Assembly (NCBI GenBank): GCA_039927975.1
Contig: JBDSTZ010000203.1
Span: 1 to 20,922 of the forward strand
Source: JBDSTZ01 sp039927975
GTDB taxonomy: Bacteria; Pseudomonadota; Gammaproteobacteria; Burkholderiales; Burkholderiaceae_D
Length of the DNA: 20,922 nt
Direction: 5' to 3'
In this document: piece after piece, positions 1 through 8,040 of the stretch
Layout: the number at the start of each line of letters is the position of its first letter
Numbering within the stretch: position 1 is the first letter of the stretch
The notes under the pieces: model-generated
What the model was told of the DNA's origin: nothing
Seen by the model: the letters and a program-made list of their open reading frames with translations, nothing else
Databases searched by the model: none
Made by a program: the position numbers and the translations under genes

Positions 1-1876
1 CATCCCACAGGGCGCCGGCGTGGATCAGCGTGGTGCCGCTCGGCACCGCCTGGGTCCAGCGCAGGTTGAGCGGAATTTCGCGGTTGCCGCCGCCGTCGGC
101 CGAGATGGTCTTGAGCTTGTCGGCCGATTTGTACAGGATGGTGCCGGAGTCGCCCGACCAGCTCGGCAAGTCGGCCACTTCGCCGGTCAGCCGCAAGGCC
201 GGGCCGGCCGGACTCAGGTCGGGGTTCACGCGCATCACGTGCAGCAGCGAATCCATGATGAAGGCGACCCGCGTGCCGTCCGGCGACAGCACCGCGGCGC
301 CCTCGTCGCGCTCGGAAATCTGGCGCGGCGGCGGCGCCACTTCGACGAAGCGGGCCTGGCGCGTGGCCAGGTCGATCACGCGCAGCTTGTTGTAGCCTTC
401 GCGGAAGCGGTTGTTGATGCGTTCATTGTCGACCAGCATGATGCGGCGCCCGTCCGGCGTCCATTGCGGGGTGCTGACCTGGGTGCTCATCGACGGCAGG
501 ATCACTTCGGAAGTACCGGTGGCCAGGGTCCAGATTTCGAGCTGGCCCGACAGCGTGGTGTAGGCGATGCGGTCGCCGGTGGGCGACAGTTTCGGCGACG
601 CCATCGAGCGCCCGGGAATCGCCGCCAGCCGCGTGCGCACGCGCGTGGCCAGCACGATCTGGTCGACCGCCAGCTGCCCGGCGTTGCCGCGCTCGCTGGA
701 AAAGTAAATCGCGCTGCCGTCGGGCGTCCACTGCGGATTGCCGTCGCGGTCAGTATCGTTGGTCAGCCGCAGCGGCGCCTGGCCCATCTGCATCACCCAG
801 ACGTCGTTGAGGGCGACAAACGCGACGCTCCTGCCGTCCGGCGAAATGGCCGGCGCCGACACGCCCATCACCTGGCGCGGTCCGAAGTCGTTGAAGTGGC
901 GCGGCTTGACCTTGTCGAAGGCCGGCCGGCGCACCGCCAGCGTGGCCGAGAACGGCAAGTCGACGCGGTCGGCACCGGCCGCCGTGCGGGTGCGGATGTG
1001 GCCGTCGGCGGTGTACAGCAAGCGGCCGTCGCGCATGAAGTGCACCGGAAACGGAAACAGGTCCTCGCCGCTGGTGACGACAGCGCCGCCCAGCACCAGC
1101 TGGCGATCGGCGTTCTGGTAAACCAGGCCGTTGCCGTCTGGCGTCCATTGCGGCGTGGTGCCAGGCGCCACCACCGCCGGTGCGCCGGCGCCACCCAGCG
1201 CCATCGTCATGACATTCGTGCCGTCGACGTAGGCCAGGCGCGCGCCGTCCGGGGACACCACCGGATAGCTTTCCGCGCCCGGTCCCCGGGTCAGCTGGCT
1301 GAGCGCGCCGCTGGCCAGCTGGACCGACCAGATCTTGTACTGGCCGTCGCCGCTGCGGTCGGACGAGAACACCAGTCCGCTGCCGTCGGGCAGCCAGGCC
1401 GGCTCGCGGTCGTCGAACGGGCCGCTGGTGTGTTCCTTCAGGTGGCGGCCGTCGGGGTCGACCGTCCACATGTGGTAGTTGCCCTCGGGCGCGTAGTTCT
1501 GGAAGGCGATGTGCTTGCCGTCGGGCGACCACACCGGCTGGGTCGGCTCAAGGCGCCAGCTGGTGATGCGGGTGGCGGCGCCGCCGGCCGCCGGCATTAC
1601 CCACAAGGCGCCCTGGGCGCTAAAGACGATGCGGCGGCCGTCCGGCGAGGGCGCGGCCGCCATGTTGGTGCCTTCGTGGAATTCGACGTCGAGCACCTTG
1701 GTCGGGCCGCGCAGATTGTTCAACTGGTCGACGCGCGAGCCGGGCGTGTCGCCCGGCATCTGGCACGAGGCCAGCGCGGCGGCGAGCGCCAGGGCCAGCA
1801 GGCTGCAAACGGGCGCGGCGCGGCGCGCGCGGGTCGGTGCGCCGGCTGCGGTGCGGCGCGGATACGAGATTCTCAT
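1..1876 (-). CDS. TolB-like PD40 beta-propeller lipoprotein, probably N-terminal part of a propeller-amidohydrolase (partial)
   Basis: Open frame of 625 codons that runs off the left edge, so the stop is not seen. The start ATG at 1874-1876 follows a GGAGG ribosome-binding site at 1882-1886, five bases away. The N-terminus is basic, then a hydrophobic stretch (about residues 23-36) ends in a lipobox LASC with Cys38, so I infer an exported lipoprotein. From about residue 75 on, SPDG/TPDG motifs recur about ten times (for example SPDGRR, SPDGKH, SPDGAR, TPDGRR), the signature of PD40/TolB-type beta-propeller blades. The last residues seen (TLIHAGALWD) resemble the first strand of an amidohydrolase domain. 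Established families of roughly 1,000-1,100 residues join a TolB-like propeller to a metal-dependent amidohydrolase, and I infer the same here. The substrate is unknown. A plain propeller lipoprotein is the alternative. Confidence 0.8.
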   Translation of the reverse strand, partial: MRISYPRRTAAGAPTRARRAAPVCSLLALALAAALASCQMPGDTPGSRVDQLNNLRGPTKVLDVEFHEGTNMAAAPSPDGRRIVFSAQGALWVMPAAGGAATRITSWRLEPTQPVWSPDGKHIAFQNYAPEGNYHMWTVDPDGRHLKEHTSGPFDDREPAWLPDGSGLVFSSDRSGDGQYKIWSVQLASGALSQLTRGPGAESYPVVSPDGARLAYVDGTNVMTMALGGAGAPAVVAPGTTPQWTPDGNGLVYQNADRQLVLGGAVVTSGEDLFPFPVHFMRDGRLLYTADGHIRTRTAAGADRVDLPFSATLAVRRPAFDKVKPRHFNDFGPRQVMGVSAPAISPDGRSVAFVALNDVWVMQMGQAPLRLTNDTDRDGNPQWTPDGSAIYFSSERGNAGQLAVDQIVLATRVRTRLAAIPGRSMASPKLSPTGDRIAYTTLSGQLEIWTLATGTSEVILPSMSTQVSTPQWTPDGRRIMLVDNERINNRFREGYNKLRVIDLATRQARFVEVAPPPRQISERDEGAAVLSPDGTRVAFIMDSLLHVMRVNPDLSPAGPALRLTGEVADLPSWSGDSGTILYKSADKLKTISADGGGNREIPLNLRWTQAVPSGTTLIHAGALWD

Positions 1877-2194
1877 GGCTGCCTCCGTGGATGATCAAGC
1901 GCTTTCCTGTACGCACCAAGGTAGTGCGGGAATCGCTCCAATCGATCCTACGGCGGGCCGCCTGACGCCAGACTGACTGACGAGTTTGGCTGGAAATCTT
2001 CCCGCCGCCGATTGGCGCGGGACTGATATCGGTCAAAGTTCTTGTTGAAGCTGCGGGAACTTTGCCCGAAGGCTACCTGCCGTGCGGGCCGATGACGGCG
2101 GCAATCCGGTCGAGCGCGGCATGCCGCCCGAGCGCGCCGCGCCTGGCCGCCGGCCACTCGGCTGAGCGCCGCGCGGCTGACCTGCGCGCCGCCG
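1877..2194. other. Gene-free interval (318 bp)
   Basis: No credible coding frame is seen between the PhyH-type gene and the lipoprotein gene, both on the minus strand. The right half, after the PhyH stop, is rich in GC inverted repeats without a T-run, so no classical rho-independent terminator can be claimed. The left half is less GC-rich and probably carries the promoter of the lipoprotein gene. A TTGACC at 2030-2035 on the minus strand could be a -35 box, but no good -10 lies at the right distance. Confidence 0.5.
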
Positions 2195-3067
2195 CTAGCG
2201 CGCCGCTCCCATCAGCAGGCCTGGAATCGTATGGCCCTGCTCGACCGGTTCGAGCGTCTCGACCACCCGGCAGGCCAGGTGGCGCCGCAGGGCCGGATCG
2301 AGCGCGTCAAAGCATGCGCGGCTCACCTGCAGGTCGTGCTTGTCGGCGTTGTTGGCGTCCGGCGCGTCGACCCCGAGCACCAGCACCGGGCGCGCCCGGG
2401 ACGACAGGTTGGCGGTGCCGCGATGAATCGTCAGCGCCGAGCGGGCCGAGATGTCGCCCATTTTCGGCAGCTTGCGATGCAGCCGCGCCTCGTAACGCGG
2501 ATAGCGCTCGGGCGGCGGGAACATTGCCGCGCCACGGCTGGCGGCGGCGCTCGACACCCCCAACTCGTCCAGCTCGTCCCACTGGGTGCCGTGCGCCACT
2601 TCGAGCGGTCCCATATCCTCGGTCACGTCGACCGTGGTCAAATTGAACGCCAGTGAATTGAGCCGGCGCCCGCGCACGGTGGCCGGCGGCGCCGGAAAAT
2701 CGCGGTGCCAGGGCTGCAGCTGGGCGCCGGGACCGGGCACGTCGAAGCCCATCTCGACGATCTTGTAGTCATCGCCGAGAATCGCGCGCGAGACCGCCAC
2801 CAGCCACGGGTGGCTGATCAGTTCAACAAAGCCGCGCAGGCGCTCGGGGTGGATTTCAACGTAGTGGCGCTGCGGCCCGCGCGCCAGCGCGCCGCCCGGC
2901 CGCGCGCGCGCCTCGTCGAACAGCATGGCGATATCCTCGCCCAGGCGGACGATGAACTCGCGTGAAAAGGCGCCCTTGCAGGCGATGATGCCGTCGCCGT
3001 ACAGGCCACCCATGATGGCGGCGACGTCGACGCCCGGCGCGGCGTCGGTGATGGAATCGATGGTCAT
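2195..3067 (-). CDS. Phytanoyl-CoA dioxygenase (PhyH) family Fe(II)/2-oxoglutarate oxygenase
   Basis: 290-residue cytosolic protein without signal peptide. The start ATG at 3065-3067 is preceded by AAGGA and fits the family length; an upstream in-frame start would add 59 non-homologous residues. The PhyH double-stranded beta-helix motif is visible: H121-R-D123 (in PWHRDFP) as the proximal iron ligands, H215 (in LTIHRG) as the distal ligand, and arginines 224/226 placed to bind the 2-oxoglutarate carboxylate. Family members hydroxylate CoA esters, small metabolites or natural-product intermediates, and the substrate cannot be read from sequence. It is the last gene of a minus-strand run, 85 bp after a hybrid histidine kinase and downstream of an aminotransferase and a D-amino-acid dehydrogenase. 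Co-transcription with amino-acid-related genes is possible but unproven. Confidence 0.85.
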   Translation of the reverse strand: MTIDSITDAAPGVDVAAIMGGLYGDGIIACKGAFSREFIVRLGEDIAMLFDEARARPGGALARGPQRHYVEIHPERLRGFVELISHPWLVAVSRAILGDDYKIVEMGFDVPGPGAQLQPWHRDFPAPPATVRGRRLNSLAFNLTTVDVTEDMGPLEVAHGTQWDELDELGVSSAAASRGAAMFPPPERYPRYEARLHRKLPKMGDISARSALTIHRGTANLSSRARPVLVLGVDAPDANNADKHDLQVSRACFDALDPALRRHLACRVVETLEPVEQGHTIPGLLMGAAR

Positions 3068-3152
3068 GAAAACAATCCTTGATCGGCGGGCGGCGCACCA
3101 TGCGCCTTGCCCCGCTCGCTCAGACCCGCTGCCGGCGAAAAAGTGCCGCGGG

Positions 3153-5393
3153 TCAGGAAAATTGCTTCGAGCCGATCCAGACCGGTTGCGGCGCGGCCAC
3201 CGCCAGCACCGCCACCAGGCTGGCGGTGTCGAGCGGCTTGACAAAATAATGGTCGAAGCCGGCGGCGATCGACTTGTCGCGGTCTTCCTGGCGGCCGTAG
3301 CCGGTCACCGCGATCATCAAGGCGCCGGCCGTCTCTGGCAGCTTGCGCAGCCGCGTCACCAGCTCGTTGCCGTCGAAATCGGGCAGGCCGATGTCGAGCA
3401 GGCAGACCTGCGGCGGCGACGCGTGCGCCATCACCAGCGCCTCGGCGCCGCTGTGGGCCAGCGCGACCTCGTGGCCGTCGGCCTCGAGAAACAGCGCGAG
3501 GGTCTGGCCGGCGTCGATATTGTCGTCCACCACCAGGCAGCGCAGCCGGCCCGGCGCGGCGGCCGGCGGACCGTCGCGCAGCAGCGCGCTAGCGCGCTCG
3601 GAGGCCGGCGGATGCGGCAGCGCGATGGTGAACACGCTGCCCACGCCAAGCCCGGCGCTCTCGGCGCGCACCGTGCCGCCGTGCAGCTGGAGCAGCGTCT
3701 TGACCAGCGCCAGGCCGAGTCCGAGCCCGCCCTGGGTCCGGTCCGAAGTTCGTTCGCCCTGGGCGAACAGCTCGAACACCCGCTCGACCAGCTCGGGCGC
3801 CATGCCGATGCCGTCGTCGGTCACCGACAGCGTGACCTGCTCGGCGCTGCGGGTGACCACCAGCTGCACATGGCCGCCCTCGGGCGTGTACTTGGCCGCG
3901 TTGTTGAGCAGATTGGCCACCACCTGCACCATCCGCTTGTGGTCGACGAACACCGGGCAGCTGCCCGGCACCAGCTGGACCGTCAATTGCTGGCGGCGGC
4001 TGGCGATGAGCGGGCTGACCTGCTCGACCGCGTCGCCGACGATCGCCCCCATCTCGCGCAGTTCGCGATTGAGCTTGACCAGCCCGCGCGTGACGCGCGA
4101 GACGTCGAGCAGATCGTCGACCAGGCGCTTCATGTGCTCGACCTGGCGGCCGATGATCTCGGCGGTGCGCGCCACCACCGGGTTGCCGGTCTCGGTCTGG
4201 CGCAGGATCTGCGCGCCGGCGCTGATCGGCGCGAGCGGATTGCGCAGCTCGTGGGCCAGCATGGCGAGAAATTCATCCTTGCGCTTGTCGGCCGCCAGCA
4301 GCAGCGCCTCGGCGGCATCGCGCTCGCCTTCCTTCTTCTCGAGCGCCTCGGCCATCTCGTCGAGCGAGCGGGCCAGTTCGCTGATCTCTTCCTTGCCGTA
4401 GGCGATGCCGGTGCGGGTGCCGAGCGAGCCGGAGGCGATCAGGTTGGCGGTGTCGGCCAGGGTGCGGATGCGGCGCACCACCAGCAGGTCGCCGCCCAGC
4501 CAGGCGGCCAGCAGCGCGAGCAGCACCGTGGTCGCCAGGCCCAGCAGCGCCAGCCGGTGGTCGTGCCAGGCGTCGGCCAGGATGTCGTCCTGCGGCACGC
4601 CGATCAGCACCGAGTAGTCGGACAGTGTGCTGGCGCCGACCCGCGCGGTGGCGTACAGGCGCTCGACGCCGTCGCTGTCGAGCAGCAGCATCGGCGCCGG
4701 CCGCTCGCGCGCCAGTTTCAGCAATTCGTCGCTGGCGCGCTTGCCGAACCAGCCGGCCGGATCGGGCCGGCGCGAAATCACGTTGCCGTCCGAATCGATG
4801 GTCCACAAGCGCGAGCCGGCCGGCAGGCGCACCTCGTCGACGAACTTGTCGAGCGACGTCAGGTCGAGCGCGCCGAACAGCACGCCCAGCACCTTGGTGT
4901 CCTTGATGATCGGGAAAGTCATGTTGATGGTGTGCTTTTGCACCACCCGGCCATAGACGTAATTGCCGGCGATGAAACGGCGCTCGGCCACCGCGCGGCG
5001 AAAGTGCGCGCGGTCGCCCAGGTTCACCCGGCCGGTCAGCGGCACCGCGCTGCAGACGACGTCGCCGTCCATGCCGATCACGCCAAAATTGACGTAGTCG
5101 GCGTTCTTCGACAGGATGTCGGCCATCAGCGCGTCGCAGCCCTCGTGCCCGCCCAGCACCGCCGGCACGCTGGAGAGATCGCGCAGGATCTGCATGCCGC
5201 CCTCGATCGACTGGGCCTCGTTGGCGGCGGCCAGCTTGGTCAGGCGCTGCAGATTGTCGCGCGCCGTCGCCAGCGCATTGGTGCGCTCGCGCACGCCGGT
5301 GACCACCGTCATCGCCACCATCGGCGCGGTGGCGACGATCACCAGCAGCAGCAGGCGCGCGCGCAGGCTTTTCGGCAGAAAACGACTCAGCAT
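3153..5393 (-). CDS. Membrane-bound hybrid sensor histidine kinase (Cache-HAMP-HisKA-HATPase-REC)
   Basis: 746 residues. TM1 is about residues 12-31. A periplasmic Cache-like sensor (about 35-275) follows, containing the GDRAHFRRA and NMTFPI signatures of that fold. TM2 is 280-299 and a HAMP segment spans about 300-355. The HisKA phosphoacceptor is H381 in AHELRNPL. The HATPase_c domain has N497 (LLNNAAKY), DDGIG at 526-530 and GLGLG at 557-561. A C-terminal receiver (about 617-735) has the acidic pair D623/D624, phospho-acceptor D667, T697 and K719. All catalytic residues are present, so an active kinase that phosphorylates its own receiver is expected. No output domain, HPt module or separate regulator is encoded nearby, so signalling must continue elsewhere. 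Its start lies 19 bp after the aminotransferase stop with no clear ribosome-binding site, suggesting translational coupling. Confidence 0.93.
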   Translation of the reverse strand: MLSRFLPKSLRARLLLLVIVATAPMVAMTVVTGVRERTNALATARDNLQRLTKLAAANEAQSIEGGMQILRDLSSVPAVLGGHEGCDALMADILSKNADYVNFGVIGMDGDVVCSAVPLTGRVNLGDRAHFRRAVAERRFIAGNYVYGRVVQKHTINMTFPIIKDTKVLGVLFGALDLTSLDKFVDEVRLPAGSRLWTIDSDGNVISRRPDPAGWFGKRASDELLKLARERPAPMLLLDSDGVERLYATARVGASTLSDYSVLIGVPQDDILADAWHDHRLALLGLATTVLLALLAAWLGGDLLVVRRIRTLADTANLIASGSLGTRTGIAYGKEEISELARSLDEMAEALEKKEGERDAAEALLLAADKRKDEFLAMLAHELRNPLAPISAGAQILRQTETGNPVVARTAEIIGRQVEHMKRLVDDLLDVSRVTRGLVKLNRELREMGAIVGDAVEQVSPLIASRRQQLTVQLVPGSCPVFVDHKRMVQVVANLLNNAAKYTPEGGHVQLVVTRSAEQVTLSVTDDGIGMAPELVERVFELFAQGERTSDRTQGGLGLGLALVKTLLQLHGGTVRAESAGLGVGSVFTIALPHPPASERASALLRDGPPAAAPGRLRCLVVDDNIDAGQTLALFLEADGHEVALAHSGAEALVMAHASPPQVCLLDIGLPDFDGNELVTRLRKLPETAGALMIAVTGYGRQEDRDKSIAAGFDHYFVKPLDTASLVAVLAVAAPQPVWIGSKQFS

Positions 5394-5412
5394 GCCGTGC
5401 CCGGACGAAGCA

Positions 5413-6567
5413 TCATGCCTTGCGCGCGGCGCGCGCGTTGCCGAAGTCGATCAGGCGTGCGACCCCGGTCATCAGGGTGTCGACGTCGTCGGAGATGAAG
5501 CCGAGCCGGATGAAACCGGGACAACCGAGCGCGTCGCCCGGCATGATCGCTACCCGCTTTTCCGTGAGCAGGTCTTCGGCGAAGGCCACCGTGTCGCAGT
5601 CCAGCGCGCCGACGTCGCCCCACAGGTAAGGCCCCGAATCGGGGCTGGCCATGCGGATCCACGGCAGCGGCGCGAAGCGCGCCACCACCATGTCGCGCCG
5701 CGCGCGGTAATCGTTGACCAGCGCGGTCGGCTCGCCCGAGGCAAACGCGGCGCCGGTGGCGGCCTGGGTCAGCGCCGACGCCGCCGCCGTGATCGGCCCC
5801 TGCAGCGTTTCCATCGCCTGCACAATGTGGCGCGGCGCCACCGCGAAGCCCGAACGCCAGCCCATCATGGCGTAGCTTTGCGAGGCCGAAAACAGGGTGA
5901 CCACGCCCAGCGCGCGCCAGTCGGGCCGGCTGGCCAGGCTGCGGTGCTCGCCGCGGAACAGCAGCTTTTCATAGCTCTCGTCGACGATCGCGTGGCAGCC
6001 GGTGCGCCCCATCCAGTCGCCCAGAACGTGCAATTCGGCCGCGCTGTAGACCTTGCCGGTGGGGTTGTGCGGATTATTGATAATGATGAGCCGGGCCGGC
6101 GGCAGGCTGTCGAGCAGCGCGGCGTGCAGCACCTCGGGCAGATCGACCAGCACCACCTTCAAGTTCAGCAGCTCGGCGGTGGCGACATAGGCCGGCCAGT
6201 GCGGTTTGAATACGATCACCGTGTCGCCCGGATCGGTCAGCACGTACATGGCTTCGTACAGGGCTTGCTTGGCGCCGTTGGTGACGATGATCTCGTCGGG
6301 CGCCGCATCGATGCGATTGTCTTGGGCAACTTTATGCGCCAGGCTCGCGCGCAGCGCGGGCGCGCCGCCGACCCCGGTGTAGGGCAAGGCCGCGGCGCCA
6401 GCGGCGGCGGCGATGCAGGCGCGCACCGATGCCGGCGCGGGAAAATGCGAAATCGCGATCGAAAAGTCGATCACTTCTTCGCCGCCGGCCTTGAGCGCTT
6501 CGACCCGGCCGTGCATGGCGGTGGTGGCGAGCGGTCGCGCGGCGGCGACCCGTTGTGATACGAACAT
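5413..6567 (-). CDS. Class I/II (fold type I) PLP aminotransferase homologue lacking the Schiff-base lysine
   Basis: 384 residues, normal length for the aspartate-aminotransferase superfamily. The start ATG at 6567 has an AAGGAG ribosome-binding site at 6573-6578. Family motifs are clear: PYTGVGGAPALR (62-73), TNGAKQALY (96-104), NNPHNPTG (164-171, Asn that contacts the cofactor ring oxygen), VDESYE (195-200, Asp for the pyridine nitrogen), SYAMMGWRSG (231-240) and the substrate-carboxylate Arg in FIRLGF (R354). The position that carries the PLP-binding lysine (SKxYAMTGWR in relatives) is Gln230: the motif reads SASQSYAMMGWR with codon caa. Ordinary transamination is therefore not expected, although the rest of the PLP pocket is kept. 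A non-catalytic, ligand-binding or atypical PLP/PMP role is possible. It lies 81 bp after the dadA-like stop and just ahead of the hybrid kinase gene. Confidence 0.85.
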   Translation of the reverse strand: MFVSQRVAAARPLATTAMHGRVEALKAGGEEVIDFSIAISHFPAPASVRACIAAAAGAAALPYTGVGGAPALRASLAHKVAQDNRIDAAPDEIIVTNGAKQALYEAMYVLTDPGDTVIVFKPHWPAYVATAELLNLKVVLVDLPEVLHAALLDSLPPARLIIINNPHNPTGKVYSAAELHVLGDWMGRTGCHAIVDESYEKLLFRGEHRSLASRPDWRALGVVTLFSASQSYAMMGWRSGFAVAPRHIVQAMETLQGPITAAASALTQAATGAAFASGEPTALVNDYRARRDMVVARFAPLPWIRMASPDSGPYLWGDVGALDCDTVAFAEDLLTEKRVAIMPGDALGCPGFIRLGFISDDVDTLMTGVARLIDFGNARAARKA

Positions 6568-6595
6568 GGAAGCTCCTTGCAGGAATGCTGGAGCG

Positions 6596-6624
6596 ATTTT
6601 ACCCTAGGCAACTAGCGCTGTCTG
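6596..6624 (-). promoter_or_regulatory. Candidate sigma70 promoter for the aminotransferase gene
   Basis: On the minus strand, CAGACA (6624-6619), a 17-bp spacer and TAAAAT (6601-6596) lie in the 80-bp gap after the dadA-like gene. Predicted transcription starts near 6589, about 22 bases before the ATG at 6567. If real, the aminotransferase, kinase and PhyH genes can be expressed without the upstream riboswitch. Prediction by eye only. Confidence 0.4.
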
Positions 6625-6647
6625 GCAATTTTCCATTGCTTACAACT

Positions 6648-7901
6648 TTAGCTAGTGAACACGAAGGCCGGTTCCGGCGCTCGGCCGGAGACGATATCGG
6701 CGATCGCCCGGCCGGCGCCGCAACCCATGGTCCAGCCCAGGGTGCCGTGGCCGGTGTTGAGGTAGAGACCCGCCACGCGGGTGGCGCCGACCAGCGGCAC
6801 GTTCGACGGCGTCAGCGGGCGCAGGCCGGCCCAGTAGCGCGGCTGCTCGAAGTCGCAGGCGCCGGGGAACAGTTCCCGCGCGCGCCGCGTCAGCACGGCG
6901 CAGCGCGCGGCGTTCAGTTCGCGCCCGTAGCCGTTCAACTCGCAGGTGCCGGCCACCCGCAGTTGGTCGCCGATGCGCGAGATGACCAGCTTGTGGCCGT
7001 CGTCGGTGAGCGAGACCCTCGGCGCCAGCGCCGGCGCGATTACCCGGTAGGTGGCCGAATAGCCCTTGCCCGGATAGATCAGCAGGTCGAGGCCGTGCGG
7101 CTTGAGGAAGGGCGCCGAGAAGCTGCCGAGCGCCACCACCACGGCGTCGGCAGCCAGCACGCGGTGAACGCCGTCGGCGTCGATCAGTTCAACGCCCTTG
7201 ACCGCCCCGCCCTCGGTCAGCAGGCGGGTGACGGTGCTGTGCATGCGCAGCGCCACGCCGGCCGCCGCCGCGCGTTCGGCCAGCGCCACCGTGAAGGCGT
7301 GCACGTCGCCCGATTCGTCCGTAGCGGTATAGTCGCCGCCGACGATCTTGCCACGCATGCCGGCCAGCGCCGGCTCGATCCGCACCACCTGGTCGGCGTC
7401 GACCGGCTGGCGCGGGCAGCCCAGTTCACGCATCAGGGCGGCGGCGTGCTGCGAGCGCGCGAATTCCTGCTCGTCGGTGTAGAAATGCAGGATGCCGCGG
7501 GTGAGGCAATCGTACTCGATGCCGGTCTCCTGGCGCAGTTGCTGCAGGCTGCGGCGGCCGTAGTCGGCCAGCGCGACGATCTGGCGCAGATTGGCGGCCA
7601 CCCTGCCCGGCCGGCATTCGCGCACAAACTGCAGGCACCAGCGCCACTGCAGCAGGTCGGGCCGCAGGCGGAACAGCAGCGGCGCGTCCTCGCGTCCCAG
7701 CCAGCCGATCACCTTGCGCAGCATGGCCGGATTGGCCCACGGTTCGGCGTGCGAGACCGAAATCTGGCAGCCGTTGGCGAAACTGGTCTCGCGCGCCGGG
7801 CCGCCCTGGCGGTCGATCACCGTCACCTCGTGCCCGGCCTGGCGCAAATACCAGGCCGAAGCGATGCCGGCGATGCCGGCGCCGAGCACCAGCACTTTCA
7901 T
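6648..7901 (-). CDS. dadA: D-amino-acid dehydrogenase-type FAD oxidoreductase (DadA family)
   Basis: 417 residues, the usual DadA length. An N-terminal Rossmann FAD motif (GAGIAG, 7-12, followed by VTVID at 27-30) leads into the DadA hallmark ETSFANGCQIS (38-48) and PWANP. The C-terminal FAD-contact region reads GTLGWTMGCGAG (about 386-397). The family oxidises D-amino acids to 2-oxo acids plus ammonia and passes electrons to the respiratory chain at the inner membrane. The start at 7901 has no obvious ribosome-binding site. The 139-bp leader carries a GCGATG repeat and, further upstream, a TPP riboswitch, which is unusual for DadA. The glycine/D-amino-acid oxidase ThiO is related by fold and is commonly riboswitch-linked, so a ThiO-like role is an alternative. 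Motifs and length favour DadA, and no thiS, thiG or thiE follows. Confidence 0.85.
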   Translation of the reverse strand: MKVLVLGAGIAGIASAWYLRQAGHEVTVIDRQGGPARETSFANGCQISVSHAEPWANPAMLRKVIGWLGREDAPLLFRLRPDLLQWRWCLQFVRECRPGRVAANLRQIVALADYGRRSLQQLRQETGIEYDCLTRGILHFYTDEQEFARSQHAAALMRELGCPRQPVDADQVVRIEPALAGMRGKIVGGDYTATDESGDVHAFTVALAERAAAAGVALRMHSTVTRLLTEGGAVKGVELIDADGVHRVLAADAVVVALGSFSAPFLKPHGLDLLIYPGKGYSATYRVIAPALAPRVSLTDDGHKLVISRIGDQLRVAGTCELNGYGRELNAARCAVLTRRARELFPGACDFEQPRYWAGLRPLTPSNVPLVGATRVAGLYLNTGHGTLGWTMGCGAGRAIADIVSGRAPEPAFVFTS

Positions 7902-7922
7902 GCTGCGAGACGCCGAGGCGCG

Positions 7923-7946
7923 GCGATGGCGATGGCGATGGCGATG
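7923..7946. repeat. Short tandem repeat (GCGATG)x4
   Basis: Four perfect copies of the hexamer GCGATG on the plus strand, followed by a partial GCGA. On the transcribed minus strand this reads (CATCGC)x4. It sits in the leader between the TPP riboswitch and the dadA-like start codon, 21 bp before that start. Hexamer copy number could vary by slippage; an effect on expression is only conjecture. Confidence 0.85.
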
Positions 7947-8040
7947 GCGACAACGGGCGAAATCAGAACTGTCAAGGATGCTCCCGGTGGCGAACTGGCG
8001 TGCGGCGGGAGGAGTCAGGCGGGACCGGGCGGTCCGCGTG

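Noticed and set aside
20..1894. 624-codon plus-strand open frame
   Set aside because: Antisense of the PD40 lipoprotein gene, which has a lipobox, ribosome-binding site and propeller repeats; the plus frame has no family signature.
2925..5498. 857-codon plus-strand open frame opposite the histidine kinase
   Set aside because: Arg/Gln/His-rich composition without recognisable motifs. It mirrors the kinase gene, whose domains are all intact on the other strand: a GC-rich antisense shadow.
6648..7901. Calling the FAD enzyme ThiO because of the riboswitch
   Set aside because: The ETSFANGCQIS motif and 417-residue length match DadA better than the shorter ThiO; kept only as a functional alternative.
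8022..8035. GGACC-GCCC-GGTCC hairpin as an intrinsic terminator of the riboswitch
   Set aside because: No U-tract follows on the minus strand; mentioned only as a possible part of the expression platform.
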